Shown here piece after piece: positions 1 through 8,661 of a stretch of 64,000 nt of DNA. The notes under the pieces are model-generated. The model was not told the DNA's origin, ran no database searches, and worked only from the letters and a program-made list of their open reading frames with translations. The position numbers and the translations under genes were made by a program. The DNA is from Teredinibacter turnerae T7901. Lineage in GTDB: Bacteria; Pseudomonadota; Gammaproteobacteria; Pseudomonadales; Cellvibrionaceae. The DNA is taken from the NCBI RefSeq assembly GCF_000023025.1, contig NC_012997.1, positions 728,764-792,763 on the forward strand, given 5' to 3'. Within the stretch, counting starts at the first letter, position 1; the number at the start of each line of letters is the position of its first letter.

Positions 1-291
1 CGTTGTATCGCATTGCGGCAAGGCCAGTTCTGCTACCAGAAAGTGGAGTTTCGCTGGTATGTAGACGGTGCAACTGAGCATTGTCTGTACCTGGAATCAC
101 AGGAAGCGCCACTGGTGTGCTGGCAAGGTACCAAACTGCACAAGTATGACTATGAGTTCAAAGCGCTGCAGGGGCAAAAATTCTTCATTCGTGATGAAGT
201 GTCCGGCGATAAGGTGGCCGAAACAGCAGTCGATGTCGCATGGGTATACAAAAGTGGCAAAAAAGTGTCGACTGGCTGGCGCTTATTCTAA
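1..291 (+). CDS. C-terminal part of a DUF3019-like protein (left end cut off)
   Basis: The frame is open from the first base, so this is the last 96 residues of a gene that begins outside the window. The segment contains RQGQFCYQKVEFRW, a CLYL segment, a PLVCWQG segment and a terminal TGWRLF. This Cys/Trp pattern resembles the small secreted DUF3019 family, seen in marine gammaproteobacteria next to MipA/OmpV and response-regulator genes. That family assignment is from memory of the pattern and is moderate. The N-terminus, including any signal peptide, is not visible. The function of the family is unknown. The gene ends about 200 bases before prfC and is probably a separate transcript. Confidence 0.6.
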   Translation, partial: RCIALRQGQFCYQKVEFRWYVDGATEHCLYLESQEAPLVCWQGTKLHKYDYEFKALQGQKFFIRDEVSGDKVAETAVDVAWVYKSGKKVSTGWRLF

Positions 292-492
292 AGTAGTGGA
301 ACCACTGCAGACTGTTTTAATGCAGCTTGTTTCGCGATCCATTTACTCCCTCCCTTTCCCCTCGTTAGACGATTACTGCATTGGACTCGTGGATTAATGT
401 ATTGCACGGCACTTGTCCGCTACAATAGCGGCCTTTTTTCGCGGAACTCCCATTCGGCGAAAGCTTTTTCATATTAGTAAGGTTTTAACCCC

Positions 493-2076
493 ATGGCCTC
501 CAGTCAGCTTGCCAAAGAAATCGCGAAACGACGAACCTTTGCGATCATCTCTCACCCCGATGCCGGTAAAACAACAATTACCGAAAAACTGTTGCTATTC
601 GGCAATGCCATTCAGTTAGCTGGGTCGGTGAAGGGAAAGCGAGGGCCACACGCAAAATCTGACTGGATGACGATGGAGCAGGAGCGCGGAATCTCCGTAA
701 CTTCATCGGTGATGCAATTCCCCTATAAAGAGCGTGTGGTTAATCTCCTGGATACGCCTGGACACGAAGATTTCTCGGAGGATACCTACCGAACGCTTAC
801 CGCTGTGGATTCTGTATTGATGGTGATCGACGGTGCGAAAGGGGTCGAAGACCGTACCATCAAGCTGATGGAAGTCTGCCGTTTACGTGATACCCCAATC
901 TTATCGTTTATCAACAAAATGGATCGCGATATTCGAGACCCCGTAGAAGTGATGGACGAAATTGAAGACGTACTCAAAATTGCCGCTGCGCCGATAAACT
1001 GGCCGATTGGTATGGGGAAGGAATTCAAGGGTGTTTACAATTTGTACACTGACACCATTCACCTATACGAGCATGGCCAGGGGCATACAATCCCTGAAGA
1101 TATTCAGATTAAAGGCCTGGATAGTGAAGAAGCGAGCGCACTTTTGGGCGCTTACGCTGAAGATGTTCGCGAAGAAATTGAATTGGTGCGTGGCGCCACT
1201 CATGAATTTGATCTGGATGCCTACCATGCTGGTGAGCTGACCCCCGTGTTTTTTGGGACGGCGCTGGGTAATTTTGGTGTGCGGGAAATGCTGGATGGCT
1301 TTGTCGAGTGGGCGCCAGCTCCTCTCGATCGCGACACCGCGGAGCGTAAGGTGGCCGCAGACGAAGATAAATTTTCTGGTTTTATATTTAAGATTCAAGC
1401 CAATATGGACCCGAAACACCGCGACCGTATTGCGTTTATGCGCGTATGCTCAGGGCGTTACTCGCAAGGTATGAAAATGCGGCACGTTCGATTGGGCAAA
1501 GATGTCAAAATCGCGGACGCCGTAACCTTTCTCGCAGGGGATCGAAGTCAGGTAGAGGAGGCTATCTCGGGCGATATTATTGGTTTGCACAATCATGGCA
1601 CTATTCAGATTGGGGATACCTTTTCAAGTGGCGAGATTCTTAAGTTCACAGGTATTCCCCATTTTGCGCCAGAGCTTTTTCGACGTATTCGCTTAAAAGA
1701 CCCTTTGAAAACAAAACAGCTACAGCGGGGTTTGCAACAGTTGTCTGAGGAAGGTTCTACGCAGGTTTTTTTCCCGTTGAACAACAACGATATCGTGGTG
1801 GGGGCAGTTGGTGTGCTTCAATTTGAGGTTGTCGCGTATCGTCTAAAAGATGAATACAAAGTGGAAGCGATTTACGAGCCGGTGAATGTGAATACCGCGC
1901 GTTGGGTGGATTGTTCTGACGATAAAAAATTGGCTGAATTCAAACGTAAATGCTCGGATAACCTGGCGTTGGATGGCGGTGGACACCTGACATATCTCGC
2001 TCCAACCAGAGTAAACCTTTCGCTTAGCGAAGAGCGTTACCCCGATGTTGCCTTCCGCGCGACTCGAGAGCACTAA
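493..2076 (+). CDS. prfC: peptide chain release factor 3
   Basis: RF3 is a cytoplasmic translational GTPase that recycles RF1/RF2 from the ribosome after peptide release. At 527 residues it has the usual length. The P-loop SHPDAGKTT lies at residues 20-28, the switch II motif DTPGH at 87-91 and the guanine-specificity motif NKMD at 141-144. The [12 protein letters not shown] segment after DTPGH is typical of RF3 rather than EF-G. The ATG start has a plausible upstream region and no better alternative. An acyltransferase gene follows after 11 bases, with AAGGAG overlapping the intergenic space, so the two may be co-transcribed. The identification is firm. Confidence 0.97.
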   Translation: MASSQLAKEIAKRRTFAIISHPDAGKTTITEKLLLFGNAIQLAGSVKGKRGPHAKSDWMTMEQERGISVTSSVMQFPYKERVVNLLDTPGHEDFSEDTYRTLTAVDSVLMVIDGAKGVEDRTIKLMEVCRLRDTPILSFINKMDRDIRDPVEVMDEIEDVLKIAAAPINWPIGMGKEFKGVYNLYTDTIHLYEHGQGHTIPEDIQIKGLDSEEASALLGAYAEDVREEIELVRGATHEFDLDAYHAGELTPVFFGTALGNFGVREMLDGFVEWAPAPLDRDTAERKVAADEDKFSGFIFKIQANMDPKHRDRIAFMRVCSGRYSQGMKMRHVRLGKDVKIADAVTFLAGDRSQVEEAISGDIIGLHNHGTIQIGDTFSSGEILKFTGIPHFAPELFRRIRLKDPLKTKQLQRGLQQLSEEGSTQVFFPLNNNDIVVGAVGVLQFEVVAYRLKDEYKVEAIYEPVNVNTARWVDCSDDKKLAEFKRKCSDNLALDGGGHLTYLAPTRVNLSLSEERYPDVAFRATREH

Positions 2077-2087
2077 GGAGATCGCGT

Positions 2088-2702
2088 GTGGGCCTGTTTT
2101 CAAGGAAGGACACAGAGTTATTACCTGAAATGCCAGCAATTGTGCCGAGGGCTGGTGGTGCCGCCAGGCGTTGGCTTGGTCGTACTTTGTTGCGCCTCTC
2201 TGGCTGGCGCTTAGAGGGCGAATTTCCGCACCACAGGCAAATGGTTCTGGCTGCCGCGCCACATACATCCAACTGGGATTTTGTGATAGCCATGTTTGTG
2301 ATTATGGCGCTGGGTGTGCGAGTCTCTTACATGATGAAAAAAGAAGCGTTCTTTTGGCCTTTTGGCGCTCTCTTTATGAAATTGGGCGGAATACCGATTG
2401 ACAGAAAAGCGGCAACGGATGTCGTTGAGCAGGTAACCCAGTGGTATCGCGACCACGAAAAAGTGTGGGTGGTCATTACACCCGAAGGAACGCGCGCAAA
2501 GGTCTCGCGCTGGAAAACCGGTTTCTTGCGCATCGCCGATAGCGCCCAGGTGCCGGTGTGTCTTGTCGCCTGGGACTACCCGTCAAAAACCATGCATATT
2601 GGGCCTGTCTGGCCCGTTAGCGGCGACTACGAAGCGGACTTAGCGTCGATACGCGAATATATCTGCACGCGCTACACCGGTCAAAATCCGGAAAATCAAT
2701 AG
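2088..2702 (+). CDS. PlsC-family 1-acylglycerol-3-phosphate acyltransferase-like protein
   Basis: This 204-residue protein has the HX4D acyltransferase motif as HTSNWD (residues 59-64) and the second block EGTR at 133-136. These are the catalytic and glycerophosphate-binding motifs of the PlsC/LPLAT superfamily. The rest is compact, with one hydrophobic segment around residues 65-80 (AMFVIMALGV), so it is probably peripheral or membrane-associated. The short form with TPEGTR resembles the YihG/lysophospholipid subset, and the exact acyl acceptor cannot be told. The start is GTG, chosen because AAGGAG lies about 8 bases upstream and no ATG fits. It follows prfC closely and precedes a membrane transporter gene by 22 bases. 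Confidence 0.85.
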   Translation: MGLFSRKDTELLPEMPAIVPRAGGAARRWLGRTLLRLSGWRLEGEFPHHRQMVLAAAPHTSNWDFVIAMFVIMALGVRVSYMMKKEAFFWPFGALFMKLGGIPIDRKAATDVVEQVTQWYRDHEKVWVVITPEGTRAKVSRWKTGFLRIADSAQVPVCLVAWDYPSKTMHIGPVWPVSGDYEADLASIREYICTRYTGQNPENQ

Positions 2703-2724
2703 AGTAAGAGCATCGGAAACTACC

Positions 2725-3798
2725 ATGGAAACTCACTCCCCTATCGCGCGTTTTTTATTGGGACTGGCCGCATTTGTGGTGGTTGTAGCGGGTATGAAGT
2801 CCGCAGAAACTCTGCTGGTACCCTTCTTGTTATCACTTTTTATCGCAGTTATCTGCACACCGCCATTGATGTGGTTAAAAGGGAAGGGGTTGCCGGGATG
2901 GCTTGCGATGTTGATCGTAGTTGCGAATGTCGTCGTTTTAGGAGTGCTAATAGGGATTGTGGTTGGGGCCGCAATATCCGATTTTAGAGCGGATTTACCG
3001 CTCTACCAGGCGCGCTTGTCAGATTTGACTGGCGGGCTTATCACACGGCTTTCAGAATTAGGCTTGCACGTTGATCCTACCCAGATTCGCTCTAGTTTCA
3101 ATCCCGCAGCTGCACTGTCACTGGCTGGCAACACCTTGGCTTCGCTGGGTAATCTGATGACCAATGCCTTTCTTATATTACTGACAGTTGTGTTTATTCT
3201 CGGCGAGGAAGTGGGGTTCTCAGACAAATTACAGAGCAGTTCGCGCAATTCTCAGAAGACCATCAAAGCGATCAATCAATTCAGTGCAGGTGTTAACCGT
3301 TACATGGCGATTAAAGCGTTGATGAGCTTTTTGACCGGCACGCTAATTTTGATTTGGCTTTGGATTCTAGGTGTCGACTACTTCGTACTTTGGGGGTTGC
3401 TGGCATTTCTGCTTAACTTTGTTCCGACTCTTGGCAGTATCCTTGCCGCAGTCCCTGCGGTTCTATTAGCCGTGGTGCAGTTAGGGGTTGGCGATGCGGT
3501 TCTGACCGGACTCGGATTTCTTATTGTGAATTTCGGTGTCGGTAATATCATCGAGCCGCGAATGATGGGCAAAGGCCTTGACCTTTCCACCTTGGTGGTA
3601 TTCCTCTCGTTGGTATTTTGGGGTTGGGTGTTGGGCCCGGTCGGCATGCTATTGTCGATTCCGCTGACCATGACCGTAAAAATCGCGCTCGAAAGCTTTG
3701 ACGACACCCGTTGGATTGGCGTTTTGCTCAGTTCAGGGCGCAGCGTCATTAAAACGCAGATGACCTTATCAATCGGTGCTTCCAGTAAAGAGAAGTGA
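2725..3798 (+). CDS. AI-2E family transporter (PerM/TqsA-like permease)
   Basis: This 357-residue polytopic membrane protein has paired N-terminal helices (residues 8-50), a long soluble-looking segment (about 85-150) and a C-terminal helix bundle. The C-terminal part carries PTLGSILAAVPA and the conserved GNIIEPRMMGKGLDLS, which is characteristic of the AI-2E/PerM/YdiK superfamily. Members have been linked to autoinducer-2 export and to sodium/lithium-proton antiport, so no substrate can be assigned here. The start is ATG with a weak purine-rich site upstream. It may be the last gene of a prfC-acyltransferase-permease transcript. The convergent sthA gene ends 73 bases downstream, and no clear terminator hairpin is visible. 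Confidence 0.88.
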   Translation: METHSPIARFLLGLAAFVVVVAGMKSAETLLVPFLLSLFIAVICTPPLMWLKGKGLPGWLAMLIVVANVVVLGVLIGIVVGAAISDFRADLPLYQARLSDLTGGLITRLSELGLHVDPTQIRSSFNPAAALSLAGNTLASLGNLMTNAFLILLTVVFILGEEVGFSDKLQSSSRNSQKTIKAINQFSAGVNRYMAIKALMSFLTGTLILIWLWILGVDYFVLWGLLAFLLNFVPTLGSILAAVPAVLLAVVQLGVGDAVLTGLGFLIVNFGVGNIIEPRMMGKGLDLSTLVVFLSLVFWGWVLGPVGMLLSIPLTMTVKIALESFDDTRWIGVLLSSGRSVIKTQMTLSIGASSKEK

Positions 3799-3871
3799 TT
3801 TTTCTACTATTTTTTGCCGAGATAATTACTGTTTATCCAGATTAATATTGTATACCCGGATTGGATGCACT

Positions 3872-5293
3872 TTAAAAACCGGCTTTAATTCGCGAAGCTT
3901 TGCTTTTACGTTGATGAATGATTTCCAATGCTGCAGCGCGGTAGGCTTCTGCAAGTGTCGGGAAATTGAAAACGGTTTCAACAAAAATATCGACAGGACT
4001 GTTATTAATCAGCGCCATTTGTCCAATATGGATTAACTCTGTTGCCCCTTCGCCGACAATCATAATGCCCAAAATAGTTTTACCATCCGTATCGCAAACA
4101 ATTTTGAGCATGCCGTTCAAAGCACCGGAAATCTGTCCGCGAGCGATTTCATCAAAGCGTGCAATACCGACAAACACATCGCCGAATTTTTCCCGGGCGT
4201 GTGTTTCACTTATCCCAACGGACGATAGCTCCGGTATTGAATAGATACCCGCAGGGATTACGCTGTGTACCAGTCCGCTGGTTATTTCAAGCGAATTACA
4301 GGCAGCTCTGCGACCTTGTTCCATTGATGCGGATGCGAGTGAGGGAGGGCCGATGACATCTCCGGCTGCGTAAATACCGCGCACCTGGGTTTCCAACTGA
4401 TCGTCGACATCAATCAGACCGCGGTCGTTGAGCTCCAGGCCAGCATTGCCGATTTCTAATTCTTTGACGTTCGCCACTCTGCCTGCAGCACATAGCAGTT
4501 TTTCGCTGCGCACCTCTGTGCCGTTGTCGCACTCTGTAATAACAGCATCCATGCCGTTCCAATAACAGCGGGTGACTTTGGTATTGCCTTTCCAGGTACC
4601 GCCCATCTGGGTAAAGTCATTCAAAAACGTCTGGGTAAGATCGTTATCGAGAAAACCCAGAGGATGTGGGTATTTGTCGATCATAGTCACGCTCACACCT
4701 AGCGCCTGGAAAATCGAGGCATATTCACTGGCGATAACTCCACCGCCGAGCACAGTCAGGCTTTTCGGCAGGTACATCATCGACAGGATCGAGTCGCTAT
4801 CAAAAAGGTGCTCGTGGTCCACGGGAATGTCCGGCGGTTTACGCGGGTGAGAACCTGTGGCAATTAATATGTGGCCGCTGCTGTAGGTTTGCTTTTCTCC
4901 CCGCACGGACTCCACCTCAACATCTTGGGGGGAGAGAAACCTTGCCCGGCCATGTATCAGATTTACCTTTGTGCGCTCGAGTTGCTTACGCATGTATTCG
5001 TCATGCGCATTAAGTACGTTGTTCAGCCGGGTAATCAGCGTGGCGAGTTCCGTATCCTCTGCCAGTTTGAAATTGGAGAGCTGAGCGTTCATCCGCATGT
5101 TGCGAACGCGGAGAGCATTTTCTCTGAGCGTTTTCGATGGAATTGTGCCGCGTTGCACACAGGCACCACCGAGCTTACGCGTTTTTTCAATCAGTGCGAC
5201 GCTAGCGCCGGAGCGCGCAGCTTCTACGGCAGCTTTCTGGCCCGCGGGGCCGCTGCCAATCACCAGCATGTCGTACGCAATGGGTTTGTTCAC
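3872..5293 (-). CDS. sthA: soluble pyridine nucleotide transhydrogenase
   Basis: SthA is a cytoplasmic FAD enzyme that moves reducing equivalents between NADPH and NAD+. The 473-residue protein has an N-terminal FAD-binding GSGPAG (residues 13-18) and a central NAD(P) domain with GGGVIASEYASIF. In place of the CxxxxC redox disulfide of lipoamide dehydrogenases it has CVQRGT (C45 to T50). Loss of the second cysteine is the hallmark of STH enzymes and separates it from lpd and gor. The GTG start overlaps the stop of the upstream HDOD gene by 4 bases (GTGA), suggesting translational coupling. The HDOD/sthA pairing is discussed in the findings. Confidence 0.95.
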   Translation of the reverse strand: MNKPIAYDMLVIGSGPAGQKAAVEAARSGASVALIEKTRKLGGACVQRGTIPSKTLRENALRVRNMRMNAQLSNFKLAEDTELATLITRLNNVLNAHDEYMRKQLERTKVNLIHGRARFLSPQDVEVESVRGEKQTYSSGHILIATGSHPRKPPDIPVDHEHLFDSDSILSMMYLPKSLTVLGGGVIASEYASIFQALGVSVTMIDKYPHPLGFLDNDLTQTFLNDFTQMGGTWKGNTKVTRCYWNGMDAVITECDNGTEVRSEKLLCAAGRVANVKELEIGNAGLELNDRGLIDVDDQLETQVRGIYAAGDVIGPPSLASASMEQGRRAACNSLEITSGLVHSVIPAGIYSIPELSSVGISETHAREKFGDVFVGIARFDEIARGQISGALNGMLKIVCDTDGKTILGIMIVGEGATELIHIGQMALINNSPVDIFVETVFNFPTLAEAYRAAALEIIHQRKSKASRIKAGF

Positions 5294-6165
5294 GCGCTAA
5301 GCGCCTCCATGGCCGATTTCACCGCGTCCTCTTTTTCCAGAATTTCTTCTACCTCGTCCTGGTAAAGATCCAGGTCACCAAGTACTGCCTGGCCTATTAA
5401 TTCGCCTCGAGTCATACAGCCCTCGTCGCCGGGCCTGCACATAAAATGCGATGCAAAGAGAGAGCCTGCGCAGGCAATCATAGTTTGATTTTTAGCTTCG
5501 CCAGCGGCGTTGTAGTCATCGAAGTAGCGCACGACTTCCACTACTGTGCTTGGCATTTCCCATTGTTCGACAACCTTGACTCCAATGGTGCGTTGAAATT
5601 GATTTTCAAGCGCGAAGAGCACCGGCTTTTGGACGGGAATTTCGAGCTTTTTCGCTTTGGTGATTATTGCCTGGGTGGCTACCGGACGGCCGATGTCGTG
5701 CAATAACCCAGTAAGAAAAGCCGCTTCGACGTTGCGGCGGCACGCTCGTGCAATTTCTTTCGCCCACAGCCCGGAAAGCAGTGAATGGCGAATGACGTAC
5801 TGGATGTGATCGTCGTATCCGGGTGCATTGAACAGGCTCGAATTAATGGACGCGCCAAGTGCTATTTCGGAAATCAATTTCATACCCAAGCGCGCAATGG
5901 CTTGCTGCAGAGAAACCAGCGAGGCATTCGGGGTATAGAGCGCTGAATTGGCCACGCGCATAACGTGGCCCGCGAGAATCTGATCGCTTTGGATTAATTT
6001 TGCCAGCTCGGCCGCATCTGAATCGGCATCTTGAGCGAGTCGAACAACCTTCCCTGCAACTTCCGGCAGCATGGGTACGTCTATCGCGCCGGTATTTACC
6101 AGTTTTTCCATGGCTCGCTCCAGCGCTGCCGCGCCGGGTTGAGGGGAGACTTTCGCGCTCGTCAT
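5290..6165 (-). CDS. HDOD domain protein
   Basis: A 291-residue protein dominated by an HDOD domain, roughly residues 25-225, which is a degenerate relative of HD phosphohydrolases. Visible family signatures are the N-terminal LPMLPEVAGKVVRLAQD-type segment, ILAGHVMRVANSALY, the helix ending in AIARLG, and GLLHDIGRP around residues 150-160. HDOD proteins usually act as signalling adaptors and are common in bacteria with extensive c-di-GMP networks. No second domain is present. It is the promoter-proximal gene of a two-gene leftward unit with sthA, overlapping it by 4 bases. The upstream 200-base gap is shared with a divergent response-regulator-like gene. Confidence 0.9.
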   Translation of the reverse strand: MTSAKVSPQPGAAALERAMEKLVNTGAIDVPMLPEVAGKVVRLAQDADSDAAELAKLIQSDQILAGHVMRVANSALYTPNASLVSLQQAIARLGMKLISEIALGASINSSLFNAPGYDDHIQYVIRHSLLSGLWAKEIARACRRNVEAAFLTGLLHDIGRPVATQAIITKAKKLEIPVQKPVLFALENQFQRTIGVKVVEQWEMPSTVVEVVRYFDDYNAAGEAKNQTMIACAGSLFASHFMCRPGDEGCMTRGELIGQAVLGDLDLYQDEVEEILEKEDAVKSAMEALSA

Positions 6166-6367
6166 ATAAGCACCTTAGATTAACGAATTGAGGCATAAAA
6201 ACATTGGGGCATTATTTAAATCTAGCACGTACGCGCCAAATTACACGTTCATTACTGGCGCCCAGCAATTGGTAAAAGCTATAGCTGTGGGCTATGTTGA
6301 GAGGGGTTGCAAAGATTGCAGTACGTTTATGTGCACGTGTGCACAATGGTTGGGAAAGGGATACAGA

Positions 6368-7567
6368 ATGAATCGTCATAAAATTCTGATGATTTATGCG
6401 GGTGAGCTATCTTCGATGGGGGCTCAGATCGCGGACCAGTTTGAAGCTGATCGGTCGGCTAGCGTAGAGGAGGGCTTGGCGTTTCTGAAACAAGGGAGTG
6501 TCAAAGCCGTAGTGTATGATGCGATCCCATTTACCGGGCCAAGTCTCGACGATTGCACATTACTGCTGCAAAGCGAGCATATCGCGGGTGTTCCGTTGTT
6601 GGTGCTTTCTGATCGCGGTGCGATAAAAGATCGCCTGAAAGCTTTCGAAATAGGTTGCGATGACTTTTTGGATAGTGCGATGGGTTGTGATGAAGCCTGC
6701 GCACGGATTACGAAAAGTATTTTTCACCAGATAGCACAGCAACAGCTCAAGAGCCGGCTTACCGAGGCCAATGTCACTGCACACACCGCGATGGCTGATA
6801 ACAGTGATCTGGGTGCGAATATACAGTTTTTACTGGCAATTAATGATTCCGACAATCTGGACGAACTCGGTCAGCAGTTATTCTCGACGTTACGACGTTA
6901 TGGCCTCCACTGCAGCTTGCAGATGCGCAGCGTGATGGGCGATAAAAACATGGAAGATCATGGTATGGCGAAGGACCTTGAGTCTCTGCTGTTAGCTCAG
7001 CTCGCCGATGGTGGTCGTTATATCGATTTTGGTAATCGCACAATTGTGAACTACGATAAGGTGTCGCTACTTATCAAGAATATGCCGGTGCAGGATGCGG
7101 ACAAATACGGCGCGGTGAAAGACAACACTTTTGCGTTATTACAGGGTGTTAATGCCCGAATACGTGCGCTGGAAGATCGCTATCGTCTGGTACAGGAGAA
7201 AGCATCACTTCTTAAATTATCCGAAGATGTTGGGATGGTGATGGTTTCGCTGAAAGATTCTTATCAACAGGTGATGCGCGATATCGTTAACGAGGTGGAA
7301 AATGTCGCCGAGCTCATTCAGTTAAAGTTGCCCGCACTGGCGCTATCCGAGGCGCATGAACAGTTTCTTGAAGAAGCCACGTTGCGCGTAGTAAGTGAAA
7401 CAAATCGCGTATTCAACGATGGCCTTAAAATCGATGAGTGTTTCGAGAAACTGGAATCCGCGATCGAAAGCAGTCTTACCTCTGTGGAAACCCCGGCCGA
7501 GTTCGAAAGCAGTGCCTCGCGGGTAAAATCGGGTAATCAGACAGACAGCTCTATCGATTTGTTTTAG
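6368..7567 (+). CDS. protein with a degenerate response-regulator receiver domain
   Basis: A 399-residue cytoplasmic protein. Its N-terminal 120 residues look like a CheY fold: KILMIYAG, VVYDAIPF with an aspartate at the phosphoacceptor position, VPLLVLSDRG, and AFEIGCDDFLD. The usual N-terminal acidic pair and the C-terminal Lys of KP are missing, so phosphorylation is doubtful. The remaining 270 residues have no recognised domain; they contain a long helical, probably coiled-coil stretch around ARIRALEDRYRLVQEKASLL. I chose the ATG at 6368 rather than the open frame back to 6188, because GGAAAGGGAT lies upstream and the protein then starts with a typical beta strand. It is divergent from the HDOD gene. 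Output function unknown. Confidence 0.75.
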   Translation: MNRHKILMIYAGELSSMGAQIADQFEADRSASVEEGLAFLKQGSVKAVVYDAIPFTGPSLDDCTLLLQSEHIAGVPLLVLSDRGAIKDRLKAFEIGCDDFLDSAMGCDEACARITKSIFHQIAQQQLKSRLTEANVTAHTAMADNSDLGANIQFLLAINDSDNLDELGQQLFSTLRRYGLHCSLQMRSVMGDKNMEDHGMAKDLESLLLAQLADGGRYIDFGNRTIVNYDKVSLLIKNMPVQDADKYGAVKDNTFALLQGVNARIRALEDRYRLVQEKASLLKLSEDVGMVMVSLKDSYQQVMRDIVNEVENVAELIQLKLPALALSEAHEQFLEEATLRVVSETNRVFNDGLKIDECFEKLESAIESSLTSVETPAEFESSASRVKSGNQTDSSIDLF

Positions 7568-7962
7568 TACTTGTTGATTTTCAAACCCGCACACGCTCTT
7601 AAAGCGCACTCAAGAGTAGCGCCTGCTGTGTTTGTCCTTTGTCCCTCCTCATGAATCCTATTGCTTCGTGCTGCTTTTCGGGCTTTGTTACAGAAAGTCA
7701 TGCAAATCGGTCATCTATCTTCGAGGCGCCCCACACCTTATGTGTGATAAGTTGCGTGTCATTCTCAGCTAGATTCCTAATATCAAGCAACAGTGTTAAT
7801 ATGCGGGAGCTACCTTGGCGCATTTGTCAACGCATGCCCCAGTGGCATAGGAGTCTACTGTCACTCGGCGCGCGGTATGTGGGCCAGTTGAGCGCGGGGG
7901 TTGTTCGTTTTTTGCTTGAGCTTTCCTACCAACCAATCGTATGAAGTTTGCAACTTACATCT
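7568..7962. other. 395-base intergenic region without a supported gene
   Basis: The region lies between two rightward genes. A 101-codon frame at 7639-7944 has no ribosome binding site and a composition unlike its neighbours, so I do not call it. No strong terminator or operator is visible. It probably holds the promoter of the gene at 7963. Confidence 0.4.
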
Positions 7963-8529
7963 ATGGATAATAAAGACCTTGTTTGGGATCTCGACGCTTT
8001 TCAAAAGCGCAAGCGAGCCCAAGACTTTGTGCTAGGTTTTGAAAACCAACTATGTGTGTATTCCGGATCTGTTGAGCAGCTTTATACGAATTACAACATC
8101 TTTTTTCCGAAAGAAGAGAACCGCAAACTCGTTATCTTGCCGAACCCTTATGCGCATCACGACACATTTCAAGGGATTGGTGAGGAGGTGGTCAAGCCGA
8201 CGGGTTTGTTTATCGTACCTTCGGACCCTACCGAGGCCACAAAACGGTTGAGTATCATCCTGCCGTTAAAGGCCGCCCATGGTGGGGCTGGTCGCCCAGT
8301 GCCGTTGGAAATTGGGTTGAAATTGATCAACCAGAAGCGCCCCCCAAACAGACCCTTTCTTCCTGTGTTAGTAAAAGGCGACCTCCGTGAGCTGGATTCG
8401 GATACACCCTGCTTACACCTTCACATGCTGAACCTCGCGGCTCTTCGGGGGCTGTCTATGCTGGAGTTGAAGGATATTGAGCGCGTGGTGTTGGAGCGAT
8501 TACACAGCCTGGCCGCCCGGCGCAGCTAG
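7963..8529 (+). CDS. uncharacterised cytoplasmic protein
   Basis: A 188-residue protein with no family I can name. It has no signal peptide and no membrane helix. It begins MDNKDLVWDLDAFQKRKRAQD, followed by a beta-rich middle with YTNYNIFFPKEENRKLVILP and a C-terminal amphipathic helix. The ATG at 7963 was chosen over a TTG at 7948 because the protein then starts with a normal polar N-terminus; no good Shine-Dalgarno is visible for either. It stands alone, followed by a bidirectional terminator at 8616-8646 shared with the convergent TonB-like gene. Codon use looks native, which together with the long frame is the evidence for coding. Confidence 0.7.
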   Translation: MDNKDLVWDLDAFQKRKRAQDFVLGFENQLCVYSGSVEQLYTNYNIFFPKEENRKLVILPNPYAHHDTFQGIGEEVVKPTGLFIVPSDPTEATKRLSIILPLKAAHGGAGRPVPLEIGLKLINQKRPPNRPFLPVLVKGDLRELDSDTPCLHLHMLNLAALRGLSMLELKDIERVVLERLHSLAARRS

Positions 8530-8615
8530 CCCTAGCGACTGAATAATGTGCAGCTAAGCGTCAGCCATTTTGATGTTGTCGTTCGCCGGTTCTGTCTCCA
8601 AAGAAAATTAGCGCG

Positions 8616-8646
8616 AAAAAAAACCGCCATTGCTGGCGGTTTTTTT
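8616..8646. terminator. bidirectional intrinsic terminator
   Basis: The stem ACCGCCA/TGGCGGT at 8623-8629 and 8634-8640 encloses a TTGC loop. It is flanked by an A-tract on the left and a T-tract on the right, so it can terminate transcription from both strands. It sits between two convergent genes ending at 8529 and 8662. Confidence 0.9.
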
Positions 8647-8661
8647 GTAGCTGATGGGGCG

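Noticed and set aside
4871-5365. A 164-codon frame on the + strand opposite sthA and the HDOD gene
   Set aside because: A shadow of two confident genes on the other strand, without its own signals.
7639-7944. A 101-codon frame upstream of the gene at 7963
   Set aside because: No ribosome binding site, no recognisable product and amino acid composition unlike the neighbours.
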